Program-made: the position numbers and the translations under genes
NCBI RefSeq assembly: GCF_030324495.1
Contig: NZ_JACAGN010000002.1
Coordinates: 176,633-240,632, forward strand
Direction of reading: 5' to 3'
Length of the DNA: 64,000 nt
From: Myroides sp. 1354
GTDB lineage: Bacteria; Bacteroidota; Bacteroidia; Flavobacteriales; Flavobacteriaceae
Part shown: in pieces, positions 7,186 through 15,601 of the stretch
Layout of the letters: each line of letters begins with the position of its first letter
How positions within the stretch are numbered: position 1 is the stretch's first letter
Notes under the pieces: generated by a model
What the model was told of the DNA's origin: nothing
What the model saw: the letters and a program-made list of their open reading frames with translations, nothing else
Database searches by the model: none

Positions 7186-7259
7186 CGTCCGCGGAAGGGC
7201 TCGAACCCTCAACCCTCAGAGCCGAAATCTGATATTCTATCCAATTGAACTACGCGGAC
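7186..7259 (-). tRNA. tRNA-Arg (anticodon TCG)
   Basis: Read on the minus strand it folds as a full cloverleaf: acceptor GTCCGCG / CGCGGAC, anticodon stem TCAGA / TCTGA with loop TTTCGGC (anticodon TCG), and T arm GGTTCGAGCC. CCA is not encoded (GCA follows). It lies next to an integrase remnant and is a probable integration target. Confidence 0.93.
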
Positions 7260-7271
7260 CAACCAAAAAAT

Positions 7272-7724
7272 TTATTTTGTCAATAGTGTTTTTACTATTG
7301 TTGAAATCGTTTTTCCATCTGCTTTCCCAGCTAATTCTTTTGATGCCATTCCCATTACTTGTCCCATAGCAGCCATTCCTGCATGGTTTCCATCAGCAAT
7401 AATCTTAGCGATAATTGCTTCTACTTCTTCATTAGATAATTGTTCTGGTAAAAACTGCTCGATAATAGCCACTTGTGCTAATTCAGGTTCTGCTAAATCT
7501 GCTCTTCCTTGTTCTGAGAAAATGGCAGCACTGTCTTTGCGTTGTTTTACCAATTTCTGCAAGATCTTGATCTCCTCTTCTTCGCTGATTTCTTCCTTAG
7601 AACCAGATTGAGTTTGCGCTAATAACAATTCTGCCTTAACTGCTCTAAGTGCTTCTAAAGCGATACTATCCTTTGATTTCATGGCGCTTTTCATCGCATC
7701 CATAATATTTGCTTGTAAACTCAT
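7272..7724 (-). CDS. GatB/YqeY domain protein
   Basis: 150 residues from the ATG at 7724 (MSLQANIMDAMK). The sequence RAVKAELLLAQ, the acidic EEISEEEE stretch and QRKDSAAIF, then FLPEQLS and GQVMG, match the YqeY family, related to the C-terminal tRNA-binding domain of GatB; the exact role is unknown but the protein is widely conserved. The longer frame (7772) is rejected because a perfect -7 box (7745-7752) lies inside it. It follows tRNA-Arg on the opposite side from the island, so it likely marks the return of the core chromosome. Confidence 0.88.
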   Translation of the reverse strand: MSLQANIMDAMKSAMKSKDSIALEALRAVKAELLLAQTQSGSKEEISEEEEIKILQKLVKQRKDSAAIFSEQGRADLAEPELAQVAIIEQFLPEQLSNEEVEAIIAKIIADGNHAGMAAMGQVMGMASKELAGKADGKTISTIVKTLLTK

Positions 7725-7744
7725 CTCTTTTTTATTTGATTTTG

Positions 7745-7752
7745 CAAAGATA
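7745..7752 (-). promoter_or_regulatory. -7 box TATCTTTG of yqeY-like gene
   Basis: Perfect TAnnTTTG on the minus strand, 20 bases before the ATG at 7724; it fixes the shorter start. Confidence 0.65.
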
Positions 7753-7954
7753 TAAAAAAGCCGAGAAAACAAGAAAAATTCACCTTTTTTACTTTCATTC
7801 TCCCTCTTTTTTTCTCCACAGAAGGAATATCTTTCCCTCTTATCCTACCCAAATTTAAGCCCATTGAATCATGTGCAAAAATCTCTCTTGACCCAATCAT
7901 CCTTTATATACTCTCGGTAAAACGTTAAAATAGAGCGTAAAGCTAGCATATTCC

Positions 7955-8872
7955 ATGGAAAATTTTATTTTTACAACCAATAAAATATTTTTAGAAAACA
8001 CTATTTTACCCCTTCTTATAATGTTATCTTCTATCGAACTAAAATCCATCTATGGATTTGATGCTGGCACAGCCACTTACTTGACTGAAAATGATACTCT
8101 TTTTCAGCAACACAAAGACGTTTATCAACTCCTTTGGCTACAAAAAGGAAAGGTATCCGTTATCATGTCAACCAACAAAAAAGAACTAACTGAAGGTAAT
8201 TGTTTATTTTTAGGTAAAAATGAACTATTTCGACTAACAGCAGATGAAAGTTATACGCTCGCCTATGTGCAATTTACGGACAACTTTTATTGTCGTACAG
8301 AAGTAGATCGTCACTTCTTAGATAAATGTGTCTTTTTTGACAACACAAAAGCGATTAATTCTATAACACTCAAACCTGAACAAGAGGCCTTTGCACAATA
8401 TTACTTTGATTGTTTACTCAAATTGAAAGACAAGAAGTATAGCAACTTAAATTATATGACCACTCATAATATTATTGAACGCGTCTTACTCTTTATTATG
8501 GCCTGTCATATTAATACTTATGTTGAATTTAATAAAGAAAAGCTATCGCCTGCTCAATTGTCTAAGGTAATTCTGTTTAATGAGTTGATAAAATCGAACA
8601 TTCGCACAGAGCGTCATGTGCAGTTTTATGCAGATAAAATGAAAATTACTGTACCAAAGCTCAATGAAATTAGCAAAGAGATCTATGGGACTACGCCTAA
8701 GAAAATTATCGCTAGTGCGGTAGTCAATGAGATTAAACTCTTGCTAAAGCACACCCCTATGACAATTAAGGAAATTGCCTATGAACTAAATTTTGAAGAT
8801 ACGAGCAATTTTACACGCTTTTTCATGACAGCTACGGGATTAAGCCCAAAAGAATACAGGGACAATTTATAA
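7955..8872 (+). CDS. AraC-family transcriptional regulator
   Basis: 305 residues from 7955; an internal ATG at 8021 (283 residues, MLSSIELKSIYG) is an equally likely start because the extra N-terminus is hydrophobic and unlike the family. The N-terminal part is a cupin-like sensor (QLLWLQKGKVSVIM, EGNCLFLG). The C-terminal 100 residues are the double helix-turn-helix of AraC/XylS proteins, ending MTIKEIAYELNFEDTSNFTR, then FF and GLSPKEYR. It is the nearest regulator to the fimbria-like operon, whose promoter lies 250 bases downstream; AraC proteins such as Rns/CfaD control chaperone-usher pili elsewhere, so control of that operon is a reasonable inference. Confidence 0.88.
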   Translation: MENFIFTTNKIFLENTILPLLIMLSSIELKSIYGFDAGTATYLTENDTLFQQHKDVYQLLWLQKGKVSVIMSTNKKELTEGNCLFLGKNELFRLTADESYTLAYVQFTDNFYCRTEVDRHFLDKCVFFDNTKAINSITLKPEQEAFAQYYFDCLLKLKDKKYSNLNYMTTHNIIERVLLFIMACHINTYVEFNKEKLSPAQLSKVILFNELIKSNIRTERHVQFYADKMKITVPKLNEISKEIYGTTPKKIIASAVVNEIKLLLKHTPMTIKEIAYELNFEDTSNFTRFFMTATGLSPKEYRDNL

Positions 8873-8922
8873 CTTCAACTTATAGCAAATTTCGCCTTTT
8901 GCGAATATTACAACATCTGAAA

Positions 8923-8954
8923 AGCCATAAACCCAGTGTTTTATGGTTTTTTTT
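8923..8954 (+). terminator. Terminator of araC-type gene
   Basis: 7-bp stem CCATAAA / TTTATGG (extended by A-T and G-T pairs) and eight T. It separates the regulator from the fimbria-like operon. Confidence 0.8.
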
Positions 8955-9117
8955 ATCCACCACACTCATTATTATATTCGTAAAAAGCCCACTAAGATTC
9001 CTTTTTGACTTTACAAATTGAGAGTAAAAAACAGATTTTAAGTGTTTTTTGGCAATTTTAGATAAAAATGACCATTCTTTCGAGAGAATTGACCTATAAT
9101 GAGAAGCTCAGCTACTA

Positions 9118-9125
9118 TACTTTTG
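9118..9125 (+). promoter_or_regulatory. -7 box TACTTTTG of fimbria-like operon
   Basis: Perfect TAnnTTTG 47 bases before the ATG at 9173. About 40 bases upstream lies a near-palindrome TTCTTTCGAGAGAA (9076-9089) that could be an operator. The 300 bases between the regulator and this operon hold nothing else I can identify. Confidence 0.55.
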
Positions 9126-9172
9126 TCTCATCAAAACAAATAAAAAAAAACACTTAAAAAAATATCTCGAAA

Positions 9173-9733
9173 ATGAAAACAACATTCAAATTAGCATTAG
9201 TAGCCGCTTTATCTTTCATCAGTGTAACATCATTTGCTCAAGAGGGCAACAAAAAAAGTTCGGGGACTACTAACCTAAACGTTAATTTGTCAGACGTATA
9301 TGAGCTAAACGTAACCAATGCGTCAGTAACTATTCCAATGAATACTGTGGAGCAATTCCAAAAAGGAAGTACCTCAGGGGAGTTGAAAAACCACTTAGAA
9401 GTAACCGCTACACAAAAATATGAGATCAAAGTAGTTGCAAGTAGTGACTTAAACAACAGTGGGGTTACTATTCCAGTAAACACAGTAGAAGTGAGAATTA
9501 AAGGTAATACAAACTTAGCAGAAGGAGCAGCACCAAGTAACTTCACTGCTTCACACAATATTGCACAATTGGCAACTACAGAGAGTTCACCTTTAGTAAC
9601 AACTTCAGCAGGGACAGCAAAAATGGGATATGCGGTAGAGTATGCCATTCCAGCAAGTCAAACAGCTGCATATACAGATAAAAAAGAAGGAACTTATACA
9701 ACTACAGTAACTTACAATTTATACGCATTATAA
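9173..9733 (+). CDS. Pilin-like secreted protein, putative major subunit
   Basis: 186 residues with a signal peptide (1-22, ending TSFAQ). The mature part is beta-rich and Thr/Ser/Val-rich like a fimbrial subunit. It shares with the next two proteins a block GELKNHLEVTATQKYEIKVV and a final strand GTYTTTVTYNLYAL, reminiscent of the closing strand of chaperone-usher (spore-coat-U type) subunits. It is the first gene, has its own perfect -7 box, and is followed by a strong terminator before the rest of the operon. That would make it much more abundant than the others, as expected for a major pilin. The function is inferred from context and fold pattern. Confidence 0.62.
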   Translation: MKTTFKLALVAALSFISVTSFAQEGNKKSSGTTNLNVNLSDVYELNVTNASVTIPMNTVEQFQKGSTSGELKNHLEVTATQKYEIKVVASSDLNNSGVTIPVNTVEVRIKGNTNLAEGAAPSNFTASHNIAQLATTESSPLVTTSAGTAKMGYAVEYAIPASQTAAYTDKKEGTYTTTVTYNLYAL

Positions 9734-9760
9734 TACAAAAAAAAACGAATCTTCCTTTTT

Positions 9761-9800
9761 ATCTACTGTCACACCACAAGTGTAACAGTAGATTTTTTTT
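9761..9800 (+). terminator. Internal terminator after the major subunit
   Basis: 9-bp stem ATCTACTGT / ACAGTAGAT with a 15-base loop and eight T. It lies between the major subunit and the rest of the locus, so read-through would set the subunit ratio. Confidence 0.85.
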
Positions 9801-9951
9801 GTCCTTATAGCATGAATAAAAGCGAAGTTTTTAGTTGTGAACTCCATTGAGAAGTTTAGCTTCTATTTACCTACAAACCCGCTAAAAATGTCAGAATTTA
9901 CTTAATTTATCCATTTATTAGTGGTAAATTTAACCTAGATAATTTGATGAA

Positions 9952-10464
9952 ATGCGAAAAATCCTAGCCCCTTTATTCCTGTTATTTAGTTTTGTTCTTT
10001 TTGCACAAAATTCAGCTCAAAGTAACTTGCATGTTGTTTTGAAGCCTATTCAGTCGATTAAAATTAACGACCAACAACAGAACATTAATTTGTCTTTTGA
10101 AACAGTAGAGGATTATACCAAAGGCAAGATTAGCGATCAAGCAGATCACATCGAAATTATGAGCAGTGGTACTTATGAAATACGCGTAGTCGCTAATAGT
10201 CCTTTGCAGCATGATTCGGATGAGATTCGATTGGAAAACATTAGATTAAATCCAAGTTTAGGGGGGATTGGTGAGTTTAGAGATAATATTTCACTCCTTC
10301 CTGTTTCGCTTTCCTTGAGAGAAAAGAACATGATCCAATCCAATATCGGAGATGTCAAACGCACCTTTAATGTGTCGTATAAAATGAATGCCTCAGAAGA
10401 GTTATTAAATAAACCTATAGGTACTTATAGTACAGTGATTACTTATACTATTTTATCTTTGTAA
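9952..10464 (+). CDS. Pilin-like secreted protein, putative minor subunit
   Basis: 170 residues. Signal peptide 1-18 (VLFAQ). Related in pattern to the 9173 protein: a central SSGTYEIRVVANSPL block and the end GTYSTVITYTILSL. It lies 218 bases after the major subunit and past a terminator, then 8 bases before the next subunit gene, so it is probably made in lower amounts. The role is inferred from position and shared C-terminal strand. Confidence 0.58.
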   Translation: MRKILAPLFLLFSFVLFAQNSAQSNLHVVLKPIQSIKINDQQQNINLSFETVEDYTKGKISDQADHIEIMSSGTYEIRVVANSPLQHDSDEIRLENIRLNPSLGGIGEFRDNISLLPVSLSLREKNMIQSNIGDVKRTFNVSYKMNASEELLNKPIGTYSTVITYTILSL

Positions 10465-10472
10465 TTTGCAAC

Positions 10473-11006
10473 GTGTACAAAAAAATTATATTTACGCTTT
10501 TTTTACTTTGGACGACTACTGTCCTTTGGGCACAAATTGGATCCACAAAGGCTAAAATTGTGTTGAATTTCCGGGAACAACAATCCTTAATTATCAATCA
10601 TCCCTCTGTAGATTTGAACCTCAACAAAGGGACAGGCTATGTCAAAGGAGTGGAAACGGGTGTACTAAAAAATCACTTGTTGATTCAGTGCTCAACTCCA
10701 TATGAATTGACTGTACGTTCGATTAATGCGTTTTTTCAATATGAAAACTCTCTTTCTGCCTTACCTGTTTCTATTGTCCAAATCAAACCGAGCTTGACGG
10801 TTTCAACCGCGGTTGATTTTCCTTTGCAATTGAGAACAGTTGATTTGACTATAAATCCTCAACTCCTCCTGCAATCGAATAACAGAGGAAATAGCCAACA
10901 GTTGGATGTCAATTACACCATTCCAGCGCAAAATATTGGATATACCTTGAATCAGAAAGCGGGAACCTATCAAACCACCATCGTCTATACGCTATTACCT
11001 CACTAA
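10473..11006 (+). CDS. Pilin-like secreted protein, putative minor subunit
   Basis: 177 residues from an ATG-less start: the codon at 10473 is GTG (GTGTACAAAAAAATT). A signal peptide ends at about residue 20 (VLWAQ). It shares GVLKNHLLIQCSTPYELTV with the 9173 protein (GELKNHL...YEI) and closes with GTYQTTIVYTLLPH. A single Cys lies in the shared block. Third of three subunit-like genes, directly followed by the chaperone-like gene. Confidence 0.58.
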   Translation: MYKKIIFTLFLLWTTTVLWAQIGSTKAKIVLNFREQQSLIINHPSVDLNLNKGTGYVKGVETGVLKNHLLIQCSTPYELTVRSINAFFQYENSLSALPVSIVQIKPSLTVSTAVDFPLQLRTVDLTINPQLLLQSNNRGNSQQLDVNYTIPAQNIGYTLNQKAGTYQTTIVYTLLPH

Positions 11007-11024
11007 TTAATTGCTTTATTTACA

Positions 11025-11816
11025 ATGAGAAAAACACTTTTTTTATTTTTTATTTTAAGTTCTATTGCTTCATTTGCACAAGCAGGACTCTCCATTTCAC
11101 CTGGGAAAATGTATTTTAAAAATGCTGCTGGTACTGTTGCTACGCAAAAAGTCCGCATTGCAAATCCCAACGATAAAGCAGTTGAAGTAGGAGTATCTTT
11201 GGGCGATTGGAACTATGATGATAAAGGAAGTAACCATATTGCAGAAATGAATACCCTATCAAATTCAGCGGCAAATTGGATTCAGGTATTGCCTAACTCT
11301 TATTTTGTCATTGAACCGAATGAAATAAAAGAAGTAGATATTATTTTAAATACCCCTTCCACCTTGTCACCAGCTGTTCCTGTGCATACTGCAATGGTAT
11401 TTTTCACTCAGTTAAATCCAGGAAATGCAGTAGATGAGAATGGAGCAGCAATAAAAGTAACGGTTCGCATGGGATTAAAGGTGTATCACGCCCTTCCAAA
11501 CCATACGGAAGCTGTTGATATTGTCAATATAGAGCCTAGTAAAACAACTGATGGACAACGTGCGATTGATGTTTCATTTGAAAATACAGGTCTTTTGTGG
11601 AGTGATGGTAAAATTACTGCCACTATTTTTGATCAACAAACAGGTGTGAAACAGACACTGAGTACGCTTGATTTTTACAGTCTACCTCAAGATAGTAGAA
11701 AACAGTCTTTCGCTTTGCCTCAAGACCTACCATCGGGAACGTATACCTTTATTGTCCAATTAACCTACGGCAAAGAAAACCAGGTGAAGGTTGCCGAACT
11801 TGATTTTACCTTATGA
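11025..11816 (+). CDS. Periplasmic pilus-chaperone-like protein
   Basis: 263 residues. Signal peptide 1-18 (ASFAQ). It begins LSISPGKMYF and then ATQKVRIANPNDKAVEV, the two opening strands of a PapD-type Ig domain, followed by VLPNSYFVIEPNEIKEVDII, matching the strand before the subunit-binding edge in fimbrial chaperones. A second Ig-like domain follows (DVSFENTGLLWSDGKITATI). Such chaperones hold pilins by donor-strand complementation in the periplasm. It overlaps the next gene by 4 bases (ATGA). No protease or sortase is nearby, supporting the chaperone-usher reading. Confidence 0.66.
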   Translation: MRKTLFLFFILSSIASFAQAGLSISPGKMYFKNAAGTVATQKVRIANPNDKAVEVGVSLGDWNYDDKGSNHIAEMNTLSNSAANWIQVLPNSYFVIEPNEIKEVDIILNTPSTLSPAVPVHTAMVFFTQLNPGNAVDENGAAIKVTVRMGLKVYHALPNHTEAVDIVNIEPSKTTDGQRAIDVSFENTGLLWSDGKITATIFDQQTGVKQTLSTLDFYSLPQDSRKQSFALPQDLPSGTYTFIVQLTYGKENQVKVAELDFTL

Positions 11817-12838
11817 GTTTACCCTATAAAATAGTATTGATTTTTGCTTTCTTACTGGGAAGTCAGTGGACGCATGCACAATACGACTTAAATGTGTATG
11901 ACGGCGGACAACTCCAATTGAATTCGTACAACGATTTAAAATTCGGCAAAACAGAAGAACGACAAATTTCAGTACAATTCAGGAGAAATTACGGCATTAC
12001 AGCACCTAGTAAGTGGAAAATTACGGTGCGTTTACTCGACGATTATCGAGCAGAGAATTACAGTATTCCAGCAGAAAATTCAACGATTAGCACGAATAGA
12101 CAAAGTGGAAATTTCAATCAATTGGCGTTCAGTAGTATTGGTCGAAATTTACCGTTGAGTAAGTTTCAAGAAAGCACGATTGTAGAAAGTACAACCGCAC
12201 TTCCTGAAGGCAACTATTATACCTTGTCTTTTGATTTGACAATTCGAGGAGGGGTTGAGGTATTGACTATTCCCAATGGTATTTACCGCAGTACCTACGA
12301 ATTTTCGTTATATGATACATCTTCAGGAAGAGATGTTTTGTTAGCACGTAAAACTTCCGCTCCTGGTGTAGCGCGATTTCAAATCAATTATGTTGGAAAT
12401 CACGGAGATCAACTCGCAGAATTGCGCAATGGAGCCAATGAGTTTATTTTCAATTTTGATTCCCCAGAAGACATTGCCAAAGGGAAAAAAATTACCATCA
12501 ACAATGCTTTATATATTCGCAGTTATCAAGGACATCAGGTCTTAGTTAAAACCGCGGATAATTTACTGTACAATACCACCTTAACGAATAGTATTCCCGT
12601 TTCAGTATTAAAGTTAAAAGCGACTTTAAACCGCATTGAAGGAGGTAGTGCCTCTGATGTCTCCTTATTTGGTCCGATTTCGCTATCTGCACAAGAACAA
12701 GCATTAGCCTCTTTCCCAAGATGGAGTCAATCGATGTCTTACAATCTAGAACTTAGTATTCCACCCAATACCCGAGAGCTTCAACAAGCTAATGGGAGAT
12801 ATGAAACCTATCTTTACTTTATAATTGTTCCGAATTGA
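11813..12838 (+). CDS. Two-domain secreted subunit, putative tip protein
   Basis: 341 residues. Signal peptide 1-22 (WTHAQ). Two halves of similar design: the first closes with PNGIYRSTYEFSLYD (about residue 160), the second with ANGRYETYLYFIIVPN at the C-terminus; both resemble the GTY-x-T-x-x-Y closing strand of the three small subunits. A two-domain subunit beside the usher is the usual arrangement of tip adhesins (for example CsuE, CooD-like roles). It overlaps the chaperone gene by 4 bases and the usher-like gene by 4 bases, so it is translationally coupled to both. Confidence 0.58.
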   Translation: MSLPYKIVLIFAFLLGSQWTHAQYDLNVYDGGQLQLNSYNDLKFGKTEERQISVQFRRNYGITAPSKWKITVRLLDDYRAENYSIPAENSTISTNRQSGNFNQLAFSSIGRNLPLSKFQESTIVESTTALPEGNYYTLSFDLTIRGGVEVLTIPNGIYRSTYEFSLYDTSSGRDVLLARKTSAPGVARFQINYVGNHGDQLAELRNGANEFIFNFDSPEDIAKGKKITINNALYIRSYQGHQVLVKTADNLLYNTTLTNSIPVSVLKLKATLNRIEGGSASDVSLFGPISLSAQEQALASFPRWSQSMSYNLELSIPPNTRELQQANGRYETYLYFIIVPN

Positions 12839-15567
12839 TGATTAAAAAGTGTATTGTCTTTTTCTTTCTTTTCCTGAGTTCTTTAATTTGGGCACAAGGG
12901 ACTTCCGTTTTTTTGAAATTCACCTCGGCAGCCTCCCAAGCAGATGAACTCGGTCATGTATCTCCTACTCTAGAAATATCCAATCTTGGTTCATCAGAGT
13001 GGGTAGGAAACGTGCAGCTTGAAAGTAACAATACATCGATCTTCATTTCTAGTGCCAAGACAAAATCGGTGCGCTTGAATCCTGGACAAAAGATTTATGT
13101 CCCCATCATTGCCCAAGTGGATCAGAGTAGTGCATTAATTGGTAATTTAAGCATTAAAGCACAGTTGATTCCACAAAGTGGCCCTGCAATTTCACAGGTA
13201 GAACACCCGATATTAATTCAAAAAAATCGAAGAATATTATTGATTAATCCAGAGAATCAATTGCAATTTAAACAAGTAGGCGACAGTATTCTCATCAAGG
13301 CGATTATTCAAAATAGAGGAAATACAGCTGAAAAGGTACATCATATTGTCACATTACCGAATCAATTAAACAAAGGACGTACTGAGGTTTTGGATTTTAC
13401 TATTCGCCCTCAACAAGATACACTTATTACGCTCCAGCACTATATCAGCAAAGAAGCATTTAAACTCGAAGACTTTGATATTAGTGCCACCTTACTTTAC
13501 GAAAATGGGGATTTTATTGGACGTACGCTTTATAGTGTGAGTTCGCTAAAATCCAAACGAAGATACAGAGCCGAAAATCAAAATTCATCTACTTACAATC
13601 CAAATAGCTCCATTGAGCTCAATCGCGTAATGGGAAAAAATGTAATGGCTGCCACTCAACTTTTAGGAAGTGGAATCATTCAATTTTCAGAACACAGTCA
13701 ATTGGGTTTAACTGCGGATATCATTCATTGGGACAAAGAAAACAAAGTAAATCTGCGTCATTTCTTAGCGGATTTTCAAACGAAAAACCTACAAGTACAA
13801 GCAGGTAACCTCTTTCAATCGGGGGAATTTTCTTTGCAGGGACGTGGAATTCAAACGCAAATTAAACTTGAAGATTCGCTCTACATTCAAGCAGGGTATT
13901 TAGACAAAACGTATTTAATCAGTGATCCTGGTAATCGTTCTATGGGTTATAATACCTGGGTGGGATTTCAATCGCAAAAACACGCTTGGAAACAAGGGCA
14001 AGTCTTTTATGATGTCAATCATCGTTATGATGAAAAAAAGATTTTACAGTATAATTCTTTTGCGTTGTGGAATAAACCTACCTTACAAATTGAGTTCAAC
14101 GAGGGGGGATCTATCCTTCAGGCCCATGACAAAAATCAATGGGGAGTATTTGTCGGATTGAATGCTTATGCTACGCTCACCAAGTATCAAATCCAACACA
14201 ACAGTTTTTACAGTAGTCCATATTATGCGGGTGTACGTCAGGGTGTTTCTCAGGTTGCTACCACAATCAGAAGAAATATGGGCAAACACAGTGTAGGATT
14301 GATTCAACATTTTATTGATTATGCGCCTAAATACAGTTATACGAATTCGGCTAATGCCCAACAGCAATCCAACGCTTTAGGGGTGAGCTATTCTTATCGC
14401 ATGGCTTCGAGTACCCTACTTGTAAGTCCACAGTATGTACAAGAGAAGCGATTCAATTATCAAACAGCGGCCATGGAAAAGCTCCAAGCGGTTCGCTTTC
14501 ATGCAGCCTATCACCAGAGTAACTTTGCTAAAGGCTTTGGATACAATGCGTCTATTGATTTGGGGAATTATATCACCCAAACAGAAATTCAAGAAAGATT
14601 ACACTATCGTCTCAATCTAGGTGCAAATTACAAGAATTTTGATCTAGGCGTAAGTTATCAATACAACTACAGTAATTTAAGTGAGCTAATCAATGCTTCT
14701 TATTACGATTGGCAAGTGATCCAAACCTATACCAACCTTATGGTTATGGGGAACTACAGACAGCGTTTTTTCAATAATCAATTGGGCGTAGTACTCAGTG
14801 GGTATTACAACAATACATCTACCAGTGGTGACTTTTGGCAGTTCAATACACGTGTAGAATACAAACTCAAGAAAGATTTTGATGTCTATGTCAGCAATTA
14901 CAACAATTATGGTGGTTTTTCCTCTGCGAATCAGACCAATTACGTTCAAGTGGGTTTAGTGAAGCAATTGACGCCTTATAAGGCATATGAAAAGTTACAC
15001 AACTTACAAGTAATGGTGTATTATCAAGATGAAAATCAAAACTTGCTTCCTGCGAGTAATCGCATCGTAACCATTAATCAAAAGGCGTTTATTACCAATG
15101 TTGATGGAAGTTTGGACTACAAAAAACTACCTGCTGGCACTTATACCATTCAAGTGCAAAATGATCAACATTGGTTTACGAATGCAGTAAAGTTAACCTT
15201 AGATTCTAATCTAACTCAGGCGATTTATCTTACACAAACGACAACCATAACGGGATCGATCCACTATGAATATGCAGAACATGCTGTAACATTAAATAAA
15301 AACTTAGCAGGTCAACGCGTGGTTGCCCAAAATAGTATAGGTGAGAGTTATACCGCCTATACGTCTGATGAAGGGAGATATTCGCTTTATTTACCCAAAG
15401 GAGATTATACGGTGACTGTATATCCCGATCAACCTAATCAAGTAGAAGTACTCCACAATACTGTTAAGGTTAATACTACAACGACAAATAATCAAGTCAT
15501 TGACTTCAACATTCAAGTTAAATCGAAGGAGGTAGAGGTCAAGAAATTTAAAGCCATTCGCTTTTAA
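12835..15567 (+). CDS. Usher-like outer membrane barrel protein
   Basis: 910 residues. Signal peptide 1-21 (LIWAQ). Residues about 25-240 hold two Ig-like domains (LEISNLGSSEWVGNVQL; IIQNRGNTAEKVHHIV). Residues about 260-725 are a long run of amphipathic strands rich in Tyr, Gln and Asn, i.e. a large outer-membrane barrel. The C-terminus carries two small beta domains (ITNVDGSLDYKKLPAGTYTI; AYTSDEGRYSLYLPKGDYTV), like the C-terminal domains of ushers and SpaA/carboxypeptidase-regulatory modules. Size and layout match pilus ushers (about 850 residues), but I cannot see a classical usher signature, so it may be an independent or divergent usher. Last gene of the operon. Confidence 0.6.
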   Translation: MMIKKCIVFFFLFLSSLIWAQGTSVFLKFTSAASQADELGHVSPTLEISNLGSSEWVGNVQLESNNTSIFISSAKTKSVRLNPGQKIYVPIIAQVDQSSALIGNLSIKAQLIPQSGPAISQVEHPILIQKNRRILLINPENQLQFKQVGDSILIKAIIQNRGNTAEKVHHIVTLPNQLNKGRTEVLDFTIRPQQDTLITLQHYISKEAFKLEDFDISATLLYENGDFIGRTLYSVSSLKSKRRYRAENQNSSTYNPNSSIELNRVMGKNVMAATQLLGSGIIQFSEHSQLGLTADIIHWDKENKVNLRHFLADFQTKNLQVQAGNLFQSGEFSLQGRGIQTQIKLEDSLYIQAGYLDKTYLISDPGNRSMGYNTWVGFQSQKHAWKQGQVFYDVNHRYDEKKILQYNSFALWNKPTLQIEFNEGGSILQAHDKNQWGVFVGLNAYATLTKYQIQHNSFYSSPYYAGVRQGVSQVATTIRRNMGKHSVGLIQHFIDYAPKYSYTNSANAQQQSNALGVSYSYRMASSTLLVSPQYVQEKRFNYQTAAMEKLQAVRFHAAYHQSNFAKGFGYNASIDLGNYITQTEIQERLHYRLNLGANYKNFDLGVSYQYNYSNLSELINASYYDWQVIQTYTNLMVMGNYRQRFFNNQLGVVLSGYYNNTSTSGDFWQFNTRVEYKLKKDFDVYVSNYNNYGGFSSANQTNYVQVGLVKQLTPYKAYEKLHNLQVMVYYQDENQNLLPASNRIVTINQKAFITNVDGSLDYKKLPAGTYTIQVQNDQHWFTNAVKLTLDSNLTQAIYLTQTTTITGSIHYEYAEHAVTLNKNLAGQRVVAQNSIGESYTAYTSDEGRYSLYLPKGDYTVTVYPDQPNQVEVLHNTVKVNTTTTNNQVIDFNIQVKSKEVEVKKFKAIRF

Positions 15568-15574
15568 GCTACAG

Positions 15575-15601
15575 AAAAGACCTTCTACTAGAGGTCTTTT
15601 T
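15575..15601. terminator. Bidirectional terminator between convergent genes
   Basis: 9-bp stem AAAAGACCT / AGGTCTTTT with an 8-base loop. It serves the usher-like gene (+) and the lipoprotein gene (-). Confidence 0.85.

Noticed and set aside
7186..7259. Visible attL/attR pair from the tRNA 3' end
   Set aside because: I looked for the tRNA 3' sequence again between 1140 and 7100 and did not find a convincing copy.
9238..9648. 136-residue frame on the minus strand inside the pilin-like gene
   Set aside because: It is the mirror of a confidently secreted plus-strand protein with signal peptide, and its hydrophobic composition is an artefact of Thr/Ser-rich codons.
9173..11006. Type V (FimA/Mfa1-like) pilins
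   Set aside because: The proteins have ordinary signal peptides without lipobox or Arg-cleaved propeptide, and a chaperone-like and an usher-like gene follow.
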